Shown one piece after another: positions 26,387 to 36,777 of a DNA stretch of 64,000 nucleotides; position 1 is the stretch's first letter, and every line of letters begins with the position of its first letter. Location: positions 2,764,001 to 2,828,000 of the forward strand of contig NZ_CP083376.1 in NCBI RefSeq assembly GCF_020042665.1, in the 5' to 3' direction. The notes under the pieces were generated by a model, which was not told the origin of the DNA, made no database searches, and saw only the letters and a list, made by a program, of their open reading frames with translations. This DNA is from Pseudoxanthomonas sp. X-1 (GTDB taxonomy: Bacteria; Pseudomonadota; Gammaproteobacteria; Xanthomonadales; Xanthomonadaceae). The translations under genes and the position numbers were made by a program.

Positions 26387-27622
26387 ATGGACGCCTCTGC
26401 GCAGGCACGGCGCGTGGTGGTCACCGGCATGGGCGCGGTCAGCGCGCTGGGCCTGGGCGCGCCGGCGCTGTGGCGCGCGATGCGCGAGGGCCGCAGTGGC
26501 ATCGCCGCCCTGCCCTCGCCCGATCCGCACAGCCGCCTGAAGATGCGGGTCGCCGCGACCCTGCCGGGCTTCGCCCCGAAGGCGGCGCAGCTGGGCGGTA
26601 TCGCCCCCGGCCAGCTCGACCGCATGACCCAGATGGCCCTGGTCGCCGCCCAGGAAGCGGTGACCCAGGCCGGCCTTGGGCCCGATACCGCGCGCCGCGC
26701 GCGTTGCGCGGTGGTGGTCGGCACCGGCGTCGGTGCCGAGCTCAGCCGCGACGAGCAGTCGCGCCGGCTCTATCGCGAACAGGCCGAACGCCTGCATCCG
26801 CTGACCATCGTGCGCAGCATGAACAACGCCGCGGCCAGCCAGATCAGCATCGCCTTCGGCCTGCGCGGTCCGGCCTTCGCCGTGTCCAGCGCCTGCGCCT
26901 CGGCCAACCATGCTCTGGCCCAGGCCGCGCTGCTGGTCCGCCACGGCCTGGCTGACGTGGCCATCGCCGGCGGCAGCGAGGCCTGCCTGAGCCTGGCCCT
27001 GATCCGCGCCTGGGAGGCGATGCGCGTGGTCAGCGACGACACCTGCCGGCCGTTCTGCGCGCAGCGCAGCGGCCTGGTGCTGGGCGAAGGCGCCGGCATG
27101 TTCGTGCTGGAAAGCGCGGCCCACGCCGCGGCACGCGGCGCGCGGCCGCTGGCCGGGCTGGCGGGATTCGGCATGAGCGCCGATGCCGGCGACATCGTCG
27201 CGCCCAGCGTCGACGGCATGGCGGCGGCCATGCGCCTGGCGCTGGAGGATGCCGGCCTGGCGCCGGACCGGATCGACTACGTCAACGCCCACGGCACCGG
27301 CACCCAGGCCAACGACCGCTGCGAGACCCGCGCGCTGCGGCAGGTGTTCGGCGCGCACGCGCAGGCGCTGGCGGTCAGCTCGACCAAGGCGGTGCACGGC
27401 CACGCGCTCGGCGCCGCCGGCGCGCTGGAGCTGGTGGCGGCGATCGGCGCGCTGCGCGAACAGGTGGTGCCGCCCACCGCCAACTTCCTCGATGCCGACC
27501 CGGATTGCGACCTGGACTACGTGCCCAACCGGGCGCGCGCCCGCCCGGTGCGCGCGGTGCTGAGCAATTCCTTCGCCTTTGGCGGGCTCAACGCGGTGAT
27601 CGCGCTGCGCGCGGTGGACTGA
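26387..27622 (+). CDS. Beta-ketoacyl-ACP synthase (KAS II type, NodE-like partner of the preceding ACP)
   Basis: 411 residues. Full thiolase-fold ketosynthase: RRVVVTGMGAVSALG, active-site Cys170 in VSSACASANHA, His302 in NAHGTGTQAND, Lys334 in SSTKAVHGHALGAAGA with His339, and the C-terminal NSFAFGGLNAV. It condenses an acyl chain with malonyl-ACP. The pair ACP-ketosynthase, set apart from the fab genes, recalls rhizobial nodF-nodE, which make a special acyl chain; no other biosynthetic gene adjoins here, so the product is unknown. GAGGGG sits just before the ATG. Ends in front of a gene-free gap. Confidence 0.92.
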   Translation: MDASAQARRVVVTGMGAVSALGLGAPALWRAMREGRSGIAALPSPDPHSRLKMRVAATLPGFAPKAAQLGGIAPGQLDRMTQMALVAAQEAVTQAGLGPDTARRARCAVVVGTGVGAELSRDEQSRRLYREQAERLHPLTIVRSMNNAAASQISIAFGLRGPAFAVSSACASANHALAQAALLVRHGLADVAIAGGSEACLSLALIRAWEAMRVVSDDTCRPFCAQRSGLVLGEGAGMFVLESAAHAAARGARPLAGLAGFGMSADAGDIVAPSVDGMAAAMRLALEDAGLAPDRIDYVNAHGTGTQANDRCETRALRQVFGAHAQALAVSSTKAVHGHALGAAGALELVAAIGALREQVVPPTANFLDADPDCDLDYVPNRARARPVRAVLSNSFAFGGLNAVIALRAVD

Positions 27623-28214
27623 AGCGCTCGCCGCCGCGGTCGCCGGCGAGCGGACGGTGCGAACCGCGCAGCCTCGCTCGGCAGGCGGGCATCGGCCGCA
27701 AGGTTCCACGGCGCTGCGCGACGACGTGCGATCCGCCTGGTCATTTTTGTGCCAATCCGCTTGACACGCCTGCCCTGCAAGGCGCTCCTGCGCTTATCCA
27801 CATGTTTGTCCGGAGACCATCCACAGCCCCTGTGGATGAACCGTCGCGCGCTGGTCATTTTTTCGCCATGTCCGGCGGGGGCCGCGCCGCGTCTGGGCGT
27901 GCGCGGGTTATCCACACGCTTGCCCCAGCACTCATCCACACCGGCTGTGGAGAAGCACACGGGGCCGCATCAACGCGTCGAAAGCCGGTTCCACGGCCTT
28001 GCGGGCGGCGGAGCGCATCAGGGCGAGCCGCCGCCGCGGACGCTGTCCATGAATCGCGCGCTGATGCACTGCGGAGACCCGCGCCCGCATCGCCGTCCGG
28101 AATCACGACGCCGCCAGGACGCGCAGCGGAGGCATCCACCATCCCGGCGCGGCATGGAAGCGCGACCGCCGCGCCATCGGACGGCAGTCGGCCCGTTGCC
28201 TTGCCACGCGCGGA
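27623..28214. other. Gene-free gap between convergent genes
   Basis: 592 bases between the ketosynthase (+) and the Nudix gene (-). The left part has a GC hairpin without U-run (CGCTCGCCG 27625-27633, CGGCGAGCG 27644-27652); the middle holds the DnaA-box-like cluster; the right part (27960-28214) shows nothing I can name. Confidence 0.8.
27738..27955. repeat. Duplicated 114-base unit with six DnaA-box-like sites
   Basis: Two diverged tandem copies (from about 27738 and 27852) share the order GGTCATTTTT, TTATCCACA, CATCCACA, then inverted TGTGGA, with offsets of 114-115 bases. Sites: TTATCCACA at 27794-27802 and 27908-27916 (exact consensus), CCATCCACA at 27817-27825, TCATCCACA at 27932-27940, and inverted TGTGGATGA at 27831-27839 and TGTGGAGAA at 27946-27954. 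In copy 1 the second and third sites form perfect arms CATCCACAG / CTGTGGATG with a CCC spacer. dnaA is not nearby. Confidence 0.7.
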
Positions 28215-28703
28215 TCAGAAGCGGCTGAAGCTCCAGGACACCATGCGTCCGTTGCGATACGGCATCACGCCATGGAACGGGCGCGGGTCGCCATCGAACA
28301 CCAGCGGCAGGAAGTGACGATCGCCTTCCCACATGGGCAGCTCGCCGAGGCGCTCGATCGGCGCCCACTCCAGCGTGCCCTCCGGGTTGGAGGTCAGCGG
28401 CGTGCCGGTCCAGGCGGTGATGAGGAAGATGAAGCACAGCCAGTCCTCGCCGTTGCGGCCGAAGCCGGGCCAGCTGATGGTGCCGCGCAGCTCCATCGCG
28501 GTGCATGCGATACCGGCCTCCTCGGCGATCTCGCGCACCATGCCGGCGGCGATGTCCTCGTCGTTCTCCAGCTTGCCGCCCAGCCCGTTGTACTTGCCCA
28601 GGTGTTCGTCCTCGGGGCGCGCGTTGCGGTGGATCATCAGCACCTGCGTGCCGTCGGGCGAGAGCACGTAGCCGAGCGTGCCGGTGATCGGGGTGTAGGG
28701 CAT
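28215..28703 (-). CDS. Nudix hydrolase, MutT/8-oxo-dGTPase-like
   Basis: 162 residues. A perfect Nudix box, G-x5-E-x7-R-E-x2-E-E-x-G, is present in GKLENDEDIAAGMVREIAEEAGI (about residues 40-62). The preceding LGYVLSPDGTQVLMIHRN and the small GLGGK turn match MutT-type 8-oxo-dGTP diphosphatases, which clean the nucleotide pool, though other nucleoside diphosphate substrates are possible. ATG 28703 was chosen. On the coding strand a -10 TACAAT (28735-28730) stands 26 bases before the start. Monocistronic. Confidence 0.92.
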   Translation of the reverse strand: MPYTPITGTLGYVLSPDGTQVLMIHRNARPEDEHLGKYNGLGGKLENDEDIAAGMVREIAEEAGIACTAMELRGTISWPGFGRNGEDWLCFIFLITAWTGTPLTSNPEGTLEWAPIERLGELPMWEGDRHFLPLVFDGDPRPFHGVMPYRNGRMVSWSFSRF

Positions 28704-28844
28704 GGCGGAAGCGAGGCGGTCAAACGCGCATTGTAGTCGCGCCCGCGCCGGCATCATGCGCAGCGCGCGCGGCCGTGGCCGAGCGCTTCTTCGCCGCCAC
28801 GCGAGCCGCGAGGCGGTGTTCGTTGGCGATCCCCGCGCATGCCC

Positions 28845-30176
28845 TCACCGGTTGGGCGACGCCGGGGCCTGGCGTTCGGCCTCGGATCGACGACGCACGA
28901 CGCCGTCGGCCAGCTCCCAGCCCGCCGCCAGCGCCAGCGTCCATCCGGCGCCCTGGTAACGGCCGTCCACGGCGCTGGCAGGCCCGGCGACCGTCGCGGT
29001 CTTCCAGTCGCCCGCGAGCAGCACGCCGCGCTCGACCGTCAGCGTGCCCCAGTCGTCGCGGATGATCGCGTGCGGGTAGACCGTGCCGTGCGGCGGCAGC
29101 GGAAACACGGTGCGCGGGTCGAACTCGATGGTCATGTGCACCAGCGCCAGCCGCAGCAGCGGGCCGTCCACCAGCTGCGCGCGCCACTGCGCGGCCTGCT
29201 GGTCGTGCGCCTCGCGGATCGTGGTTTCCTCGCGGCGGATCGCCTCCTCGCCGTAGCGCTGGCCGGCCACGGCGGGATCGGGCAGCGGCGGGTCGCCGGC
29301 GGCGTGCCGCAGCAGCGTCCCCAGATCGCTGTCCGGCCGCAGGCCGCGGCGCCAGCCCGGCGCCAGCGCGTCCAGCAGCAGGCCATAGGCCGGCCCGGAC
29401 GCATAGGCGAAGCTGCGCACATAGCCGCGCCTGTGGTCGTAGTCCTCCAGCGTGGCGATGGCCGACACGGCGGGATCGCCCGCGTCGCCGAGGCGCCGGC
29501 CGGTGTATTCGGCCAGCCCCTCGTTGATCTCCAGCGCGTTCTCGCGCACGGCCGCGTCCTCGAAGCGCTGCCGCCGCCAGGCGCGGAACGCCAGCGCATC
29601 GGCGATGGCCGCCTGGCGCTGCGCGCCGCTGCTGCGCAGCGCCTGCGCGAGCGCCCGCCATTCCAGCCGCAACCCGACACGCCCGTCGAACTGGTCCAGG
29701 TGCTCGGGCAGCGGCGCGACGGGCGCTGGCAGGCGCTCCGGCTGGATGCGGTGGAAGGCCTCGTGCATCAGCAGCTCGGCACGCGCCTGCCGCTCCCGCG
29801 GCAACGGCAGCTGCAGCATCGTCCAGCGCAGCCCGGCCCACTCGGTGGCGGTGTTGGCGATGCCGATGTCCGCAGGCAGCTGGCCCACGAACACGCCGTG
29901 TCGCCGCTGCAGGCCCTGCCCGGGCACATCGCGGTCCACGAACAGCGCGCGCGTGTCGCGCTCGACCAGCAGGATCGGGCCGCACAGACTCTGGCCCCAC
30001 AGCCGCGCATGGTCGCGCTCGCACAGCACCCGGTACTCGGCGATGGCCGCCGCGGCAATCGATGCCGCGTCGTCCTGGCCGTCCGCCGTCATCGATAGCG
30101 CTTGCGCAGGGAGGACGGCAGCACCGCCGCCAAGTCCGAGCCAGCAAAGGGAACGGAACATCGCACGCAGGCGCAT
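28845..30176 (-). CDS. Secreted protein with HEAFH zinc-site motif, function unknown
   Basis: 443 residues. An N-terminal signal peptide (MFRSLCWLGLGGGAAVLPAQALS) indicates export. The central region has ELLMHEAFHRIQ (HExxH, about residues 141-145) and, some 80 residues on, ALEINEGLAEYTGRR, whose Glu is spaced as in gluzincin metalloproteases (HExxH ... E). The C-terminal third is beta-rich (WGTLTVERGVLLAGDWKTATV). So it may be a zinc metallopeptidase or a relative, but I cannot assign a family. ATG 30176 has GGAG upstream and begins the signal peptide; the much longer open frame upstream is unrelated. Divergent from a two-component system. Confidence 0.8.
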   Translation of the reverse strand: MRLRAMFRSLCWLGLGGGAAVLPAQALSMTADGQDDAASIAAAAIAEYRVLCERDHARLWGQSLCGPILLVERDTRALFVDRDVPGQGLQRRHGVFVGQLPADIGIANTATEWAGLRWTMLQLPLPRERQARAELLMHEAFHRIQPERLPAPVAPLPEHLDQFDGRVGLRLEWRALAQALRSSGAQRQAAIADALAFRAWRRQRFEDAAVRENALEINEGLAEYTGRRLGDAGDPAVSAIATLEDYDHRRGYVRSFAYASGPAYGLLLDALAPGWRRGLRPDSDLGTLLRHAAGDPPLPDPAVAGQRYGEEAIRREETTIREAHDQQAAQWRAQLVDGPLLRLALVHMTIEFDPRTVFPLPPHGTVYPHAIIRDDWGTLTVERGVLLAGDWKTATVAGPASAVDGRYQGAGWTLALAAGWELADGVVRRRSEAERQAPASPNR

Positions 30177-30243
30177 GGGTGACTCCAGGAAGTGGACGAG
30201 GCCGCCATTCCAGCGCCGCACCGTATCGCCTCGATGCCCGGCC

Positions 30244-30270
30244 TGTATCGCCACCGGCGATGGCGACACA
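30244..30270. promoter_or_regulatory. Inverted repeat between HEAFH protein and response regulator
   Basis: TGTATCGCCA (30244-30253) and TGGCGACACA (30261-30270) pair over 10 bases with one mismatch and a 7-base spacer, in the 126-base divergent spacer. A candidate operator for the neighbouring regulator or another protein. Confidence 0.4.
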
Positions 30271-30302
30271 ATCCCGATACGTCTCCGTTCTATCAAAGGC
30301 CC

Positions 30303-31007
30303 ATGGCAGGCAAGGACAACCGGATCGTCGTGGTCGAGGACGACGAGAGCGTGCGCGAGGCCATCGTGGCCTACCTGCGCCGGCACGGCTTCGACGTGCG
30401 CGCCACCGCGGACGCCGCGGGCCTGGATACGCTGTTGCTGCAGCAGCCGGCCGACCTGGTCATCCTCGACATCATGCTGCCGGGCGAGGACGGGCTGTCG
30501 ATCTGCCGGCGCCTGAGCCAGGACGGCCCGCCGGTCCTGCTGCTCAGCGCGCTGGTGGAAGTGACCGACCGCGTGGTCGGCCTGGAGGTCGGCGCGTTCG
30601 ACTACCTGGGCAAGCCGTTCGACCCGCGCGAACTGCTGGCCCGGGTGCGCGCCATCCTGCGCCGGCAGGCGCCGCGCGTACCGGCGCAGACGCGGCCCTA
30701 CCTGTTCTCGGGCTGGGTGTTCGACGCGGACGCCCATCGCCTGACCGCGCCCGATGGCGCGACGGTTCCGCTCACCGCCGGGGAGGCTCGGATGCTGCTC
30801 GCCTTCGTCCGCCACCCCGCCCGCGTGCTCAGCCGCGAGCGGCTGCTGGACCTGACCCATGAGGCGGCGGAAGGGCCGTTCGACCGCGCGATCGACCTGG
30901 CGGTCAGCCGCCTGCGCCGGCGCCTGGCCGCGGCGGGGGACGCTGCGCTGATCGAGACCGTGCGCAGCCTCGGCTACCGCTTCCAGGCGTCGGTGACGCG
31001 CGGATGA
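30303..31007 (+). CDS. Response regulator, OmpR family
   Basis: 234 residues. Receiver with acidic pocket E12/D13/D14 (VVVEDDESV), phospho-acceptor Asp56 (VILDIMLPGEDG), LLLSAL and Lys in YLGKPFDPRELLAR; then the OmpR winged helix (LTAGEARMLLAFVRHPARVLSRERLLDLTH ... RAIDLAVSRLRRRL ... SLGYRF). ATG 30303 begins the receiver; earlier in-frame codons are unrelated. Its stop overlaps the kinase start by four bases (ATGA, 31004-31007), so the two are one operon and a cognate pair. Confidence 0.95.
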   Translation: MAGKDNRIVVVEDDESVREAIVAYLRRHGFDVRATADAAGLDTLLLQQPADLVILDIMLPGEDGLSICRRLSQDGPPVLLLSALVEVTDRVVGLEVGAFDYLGKPFDPRELLARVRAILRRQAPRVPAQTRPYLFSGWVFDADAHRLTAPDGATVPLTAGEARMLLAFVRHPARVLSRERLLDLTHEAAEGPFDRAIDLAVSRLRRRLAAAGDAALIETVRSLGYRFQASVTRG

Positions 31008-32356
31008 GGCCGCCGCCCATCCTGGTCCAGGTGGCGGCGCTGGCGCTGGTCACCCTGGTGCTCGCCTTCGCCCTGTGCTTCAGCATCGTGCTGGCCACGC
31101 CCACGCCCGCGCCCATCCGCATGAGCGTGCGCGAGGCCGTGGCGGCGCTCGCCGGGCAGCACGGCGGCCGCTTCAGGATCGAGCCGCGCGCCGCCCCGCC
31201 CGGCTGTCCCGGCGTCGCCCCGGTGGAGGCCACGCTGGCGCAGGCCACACACACCCCGCCGGGGCGCGTACGGGCGTGCTGGCTGGACGCGGCGGGCACG
31301 GGCAAGGCCAGCGGCAACGGGCAGAGTGTGGTCCTGGTCGGCGACCGCACCCTGCTGGTGGACAGCGACGCGCGCGGCTTCCAGATGCGCTACGACGCCG
31401 ATGCGCGGGTCGGCATGGACACCTCGCTGCCCGCCTTCACCGCGGCGCTCCAGGGCAGCGACGGACGCTGGCGCACGCTGACGCCGATCGACCAGCGACT
31501 GGCGGGCTGGCGGCTGCGGATGACGGCGGCGTTCGGCGTGGCGATGGTCCTGCTGGCGCTGCCGGTATGGTTCGCCGCCAGGCGGCTGTCCCGGCCGATC
31601 CAGCGCCTGGCGCGGGCGGCGGCGGCAAGCGACCTGGACAGCGGCGCCGGCTTCCCGCTCGACGGCCCCCCGGAACTGCGCGCGGTCGGCGAGGCGATGA
31701 ACGCCATGCACGCCCGCCTGGCCCGGCATGCCGGCGAACGCCTGCAGGCCTTCGCCGCCATCGCCCACGACCTGCGCACGCCGCTGACCGGCCTGCGCAT
31801 CCGCGCCGAGCTCGTCCCCGGCGAGGACCGCCAGCGCATGATCGGCGACCTCGACCGCATGGCCGCCATGATCGAGCAGATGCTCGCCTACGCGCGCGCG
31901 CAGGCGCAGCCGGCGCGGCCGGAACCGGTCGACCTCGAGGCGCTGGTCGCCGCGATCGCGACGGACCGGCAGTCGCTGGGCCAGGACGTGGCCTTCCTGC
32001 CAGCAGGTTCGGACGCGCGCGTCCAGGCCGATGCCACCGCGCTGCACCGCGCGATCGACAACCTGCTCGACAACGCGCTGCGCTTCGCCGGCAGCGCGCG
32101 CCTGGGCATCGAAGCGCACGCGGACCGGATCGACCTGCACGTCGACGACGAGGGTCCCGGCATCCCGGAGGACCAGCTCGCCGGCATTACCACGCCGTTC
32201 AAGCGCCTGGAAACCTCACGCAGCCGCGCGACCGGCGGCGCCGGCCTGGGCCTGGCCATCGCCGAGCGCATCGCCGAAGCGCACGGCGGCCGGCTGCTCC
32301 TGGCCAACCGCACGCCACAGGGATTGCGGGCGACGATCCGCCTGCCCGTGCGCTGA
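31004..32356 (+). CDS. Sensor histidine kinase, EnvZ-like
   Basis: 450 residues. Two membrane segments (about 8-31 and 172-192) enclose a periplasmic sensor domain of about 140 residues. Then HAMP-like LSRPIQRLARAAAASDL, the dimerisation/phospho-acceptor box AIAHDLRTPLTGLR with His255, and an ATPase domain with N-box AIDNLLDNALRFA, DDEGPGIPEDQL, ATGGAGLGLAIAERIAEAHGG. It should phosphorylate the response regulator encoded just upstream. The signal is unknown. The gene ends in front of a dispersed repeat and a bidirectional terminator. Confidence 0.95.
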   Translation: MRPPPILVQVAALALVTLVLAFALCFSIVLATPTPAPIRMSVREAVAALAGQHGGRFRIEPRAAPPGCPGVAPVEATLAQATHTPPGRVRACWLDAAGTGKASGNGQSVVLVGDRTLLVDSDARGFQMRYDADARVGMDTSLPAFTAALQGSDGRWRTLTPIDQRLAGWRLRMTAAFGVAMVLLALPVWFAARRLSRPIQRLARAAAASDLDSGAGFPLDGPPELRAVGEAMNAMHARLARHAGERLQAFAAIAHDLRTPLTGLRIRAELVPGEDRQRMIGDLDRMAAMIEQMLAYARAQAQPARPEPVDLEALVAAIATDRQSLGQDVAFLPAGSDARVQADATALHRAIDNLLDNALRFAGSARLGIEAHADRIDLHVDDEGPGIPEDQLAGITTPFKRLETSRSRATGGAGLGLAIAERIAEAHGGRLLLANRTPQGLRATIRLPVR

Positions 32357-32402
32357 CACGACGCGGCCACCGCCCGTCGCGGGTCCAGCGCCAAGACAGC
32401 AA

Positions 32403-32453
32403 GCCGAGCGCCCGAATCAGGGCAGGATGCCCTGATTGAGGGAAAAGCGGCCC
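32403..32453 (+). repeat. Dispersed intergenic palindromic repeat, copy 2
   Basis: Begins GCCGAGCGCCCGAATCAGGG and continues through the same AATCAGGGCA / TGCCCTGATT palindrome, then GAGGGAAAAGCGG. It matches the copy at about 6103-6153 over roughly 50 bases with a few substitutions, in the same orientation, again between convergent genes. Confidence 0.75.
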
Positions 32454-32534
32454 CAGTTCACCGGAGCGCTGCCCCTCCGAAGCCCACGATCGCCCGCGCG
32501 CCGCGATCCCTCGATCAAGCGGGAAAAATCTCAA

Positions 32535-32567
32535 AAGAAGAAGGCGGGCCAAAGCCCGCCTTCTTCT
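32535..32567. terminator. Bidirectional terminator, kinase / pnp
   Basis: A perfect 14-base stem, AGAAGAAGGCGGGC (32536-32549) and GCCCGCCTTCTTCT (32554-32567), loop CAAA. A-rich on the left and pyrimidine-rich on the right, so usable from both sides. It ends the pnp operon (-) 22 bases after the stop and the two-component operon (+). Confidence 0.88.
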
Positions 32568-32588
32568 ACTCAAGCGCTGGCCAACCGA

Positions 32589-34694
<2,106 letters not shown>

Positions 34695-34806
34695 GTGGGT
34701 TTCCTAAGGGTCTCGAATCTGGTTGTCCCGGCCGACGGCCCCTGCCGTGCCCGGGCGGCCACCGTATGCGGCCACTTTGTTGCAGTGCGTCTTTTCCTGG
34801 CGCCGG

Positions 34807-34841
34807 AAAAAACGAACCGCGGCGCATCACTGCGCCGCGGT
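34807..34841 (-). terminator. Stem-loop with U-run between rpsO and pnp
   Basis: Read leftwards: arms ACCGCGGCGCA / TGCGCCGCGGT (34841-34831 and 34826-34816), loop GTGA, then after a few bases six U's (34812-34807). It lies 13 bases after rpsO and probably attenuates or processes the rpsO-pnp transcript. Confidence 0.8.
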
Positions 34842-34854
34842 CGGTCATCTGGTT

Positions 34855-35115
34855 TTAGCGACGCAGGCCCAGCTTCTCGATCAGGGCCTTGTAACGCGGG
34901 GCATCCTTGCGGTGCAGGTAGTCGAGCAGGCTGCGGCGGCGGTTGACCAGCTGCAGCAGGCCGCGACGGCTGTGGTGATCCTTCTTGTGGGTCTTGAAGT
35001 GCTCGGTCAGCATCTCGATGCGGGCGGTCAGCAGGGCGACCTGGACTTCCGGCGAGCCGGTGTCGTTGGCGCCGCGCTTGTTGTCTTCAATGACTTTCTG
35101 GGTGTCGATGGACAT
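34855..35115 (-). CDS. rpsO: 30S ribosomal protein S15
   Basis: 86 residues, the usual size: [68 protein letters not shown]15 binds the central domain of 16S rRNA early in 30S assembly. The motif [14 protein letters not shown] and HHSRRGLL are invariant. ATG 35115 begins the protein; the open frame extends upstream into the promoter region. It has its own sigma-70-type promoter just after truB and a stem-loop before pnp. Confidence 0.98.
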   Translation of the reverse strand: MSIDTQKVIEDNKRGANDTGSPEVQVALLTARIEMLTEHFKTHKKDHHSRRGLLQLVNRRRSLLDYLHRKDAPRYKALIEKLGLRR

Positions 35116-35241
35116 GTCGATTTCTCTTGGTTGATGCGCGACCTGCAGGAACGCGGGCTGTCCTCCGCGCGCACCGCCTGGTCCGCCGCTTGCGATGATG
35201 GTGAAGGCCGTGATCGGCCCGGGGCCTGAAAAGGCCGCAGC

Positions 35242-35270
35242 ATTGTAGGGGCCAGCACCCGGTGGCACAA
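35242..35270 (-). promoter_or_regulatory. Promoter of rpsO-pnp
   Basis: Reading leftwards: TTGTGC (35270-35265), 17 bases, TACAAT (35247-35242). Five of six at -10, four of six at -35, with ideal spacing. The transcript would start near 35235, giving a leader of about 120 bases. Confidence 0.8.
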
Positions 35271-35274
35271 GGTT

Positions 35275-36321
35275 TCAGGGCGATGACGCCGCGCCGTCGG
35301 TCGGCCAGTTGAACAGCCGCTGGGGCGAAAGCAGCCCATCCCTGGACAGCTGTCCCAGTCCCAGGACCTGGCCGGACCCGGCGAACACGGCCACGGTCCC
35401 GGCCGGCCCGGGCACGCCGGACAGGCGCTGGCCCTGCTGCAGGCGCGCGGCGGCCTCGTCGGTCAGGTCGATGCGCGGCAGGCCGACCATCCCGGCCTCG
35501 ACCGGCAGCAGGCAGGCGCGCAGGCTGCGCGGGTCGCGCTCGGCCAGGGCCTCGAGCTGCTCCAGGGTCCACATGCGCGGCTCGCGAAACGGGTCGACCC
35601 ACAGCCGGCGCAGCTGCGCCACGTGCGCGCCGCAGCCCAGCGCCTCGCCCAGGTCGCGCACCAGGCTGCGCACGTAGGTGCCCGAGCCGCATTCGACATG
35701 CAGGCGCAGCAGCGGCTCGCCCCCGTCGAGCAGGTCGGCGGCCGACTGCAGCTCGAAGGCGCGCACGTAGACGGGGCGGGATTCGACCTCCACCACCTCG
35801 CCGCGCCGGGCCTTGGCGTACAGCGGCTCGCCGCCGCGCTTGAGCGCCGAATAGATCGGCGGGCGCTGCTGCAGATGCCCGGTCAGCGCGCGCAGGGCCG
35901 CATCCAGCCGGTCGATCGGATAGGCCTGGACCGGCCGCTCGCGCAGCACCTGGCCCTCGGCATCGTCGGTGTCGGTGACCTGGCCCAGCCGGGCCACGGT
36001 GTCGTAGGCCTTGGCAGAGCCCAGCAGGCTGCCAGCGATCTTGGTCGCCTCGCCGAAGCACAGCGGCAGCAGGCCGGTGGCCAGCGGGTCGAGCGCGCCG
36101 GTGTGGCCGCCCTTCTCCGCGCCGAACAGATGCCGGGCCCGCTGCAGGGCCTGGTTGGAGCTCATCCCGCCAGGCTTGTCCAGCAGCAGGATGCCGTCGA
36201 CGCGTCTGAACTTGGTGCGCGGGCGCTGCGGACGCTTGCCGCGCGGCTGGTCGGCGCGCGCCGAACCGCCGCGTCCGGCACCGTCGGCGTCCGGCATCGC
36301 GGCGGCGTCGGTGGCGGTCAT
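35275..36321 (-). CDS. truB: tRNA pseudouridine(55) synthase TruB
   Basis: 348 residues. TruB core: [52 protein letters not shown], containing the catalytic Asp of GALDPLATG, plus [19 protein letters not shown] and [21 protein letters not shown]. It makes pseudouridine 55 in the T-loop of tRNAs. A 40-residue charged N-terminal extension ([19 protein letters not shown]...) and a C-terminal PUA-like part exceed the minimal enzyme. Its ATG shares one base with the rbfA stop (TGATG). Confidence 0.97.
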   Translation of the reverse strand: MTATDAAAMPDADGAGRGGSARADQPRGKRPQRPRTKFRRVDGILLLDKPGGMSSNQALQRARHLFGAEKGGHTGALDPLATGLLPLCFGEATKIAGSLLGSAKAYDTVARLGQVTDTDDAEGQVLRERPVQAYPIDRLDAALRALTGHLQQRPPIYSALKRGGEPLYAKARRGEVVEVESRPVYVRAFELQSAADLLDGGEPLLRLHVECGSGTYVRSLVRDLGEALGCGAHVAQLRRLWVDPFREPRMWTLEQLEALAERDPRSLRACLLPVEAGMVGLPRIDLTDEAAARLQQGQRLSGVPGPAGTVAVFAGSGQVLGLGQLSRDGLLSPQRLFNWPTDGAASSP

Positions 36322-36695
36322 CAGTCCTGGTCGGACCCGGAATCGGACGGCAGCGGATTCTCGCGCAGCAGCGTCTCGATGCGCTCGCCGCGGTCGACCG
36401 AATCGTCGTAGTGGAAATGCAGTTCAGGCACGTGGCGCATCTTCACCGCACGCGCCAGGGCGTAACGGATCTGCGGCGCCAGTTCCTTCAGGCCCTTGAC
36501 CGCTTCGGTGGAGCGCTCGGCCATCAGGGCGGTGACGAACACCTTGGCGTGGGCCAGGTCGCGGGTGACTTCGACGTCGGACACGCTGACCGACGGCAGG
36601 CCGTGCTCGCGCACGGCTTCGTGCACCAGCGTGCCCAGCTCACGACGGAGCTGGGCGGCGACACGGTCGGTGCGATGGAAGGATTTGGTCGGCAT
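36321..36695 (-). CDS. rbfA: 30S ribosome-binding factor RbfA
   Basis: 124 residues of KH-like RbfA fold: [93 protein letters not shown]. It helps late 16S rRNA maturation and cold adaptation. It lies between infB and truB as usual. The 82-base infB-rbfA spacer contains a GC stem-loop (arms around 36732-36756) without U-run, perhaps an mRNA processing point. Confidence 0.97.
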   Translation of the reverse strand: MPTKSFHRTDRVAAQLRRELGTLVHEAVREHGLPSVSVSDVEVTRDLAHAKVFVTALMAERSTEAVKGLKELAPQIRYALARAVKMRHVPELHFHYDDSVDRGERIETLLRENPLPSDSGSDQD

Positions 36696-36777
36696 GGCAA
36701 TGGGGCGATGCGGCGATCACGGCGCCTGCGCCGGCGGCGATTCCCTCGGGGAACCGCCGCGGCGCGGGCGGGCGCGA

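Noticed and set aside
27738..27955. Chromosome origin of replication (oriC)
   Set aside because: DnaA-box-like sites are present, but dnaA, dnaN, rnpA and rpmH are absent and no convincing A/T-rich unwinding element is seen. Kept only as a DnaA-binding candidate.
28845..30860. 671-residue reading of the HEAFH protein
   Set aside because: The upstream 228 codons lie antisense to the response regulator; signal peptide and GGAG ribosome site support the start at 30176.
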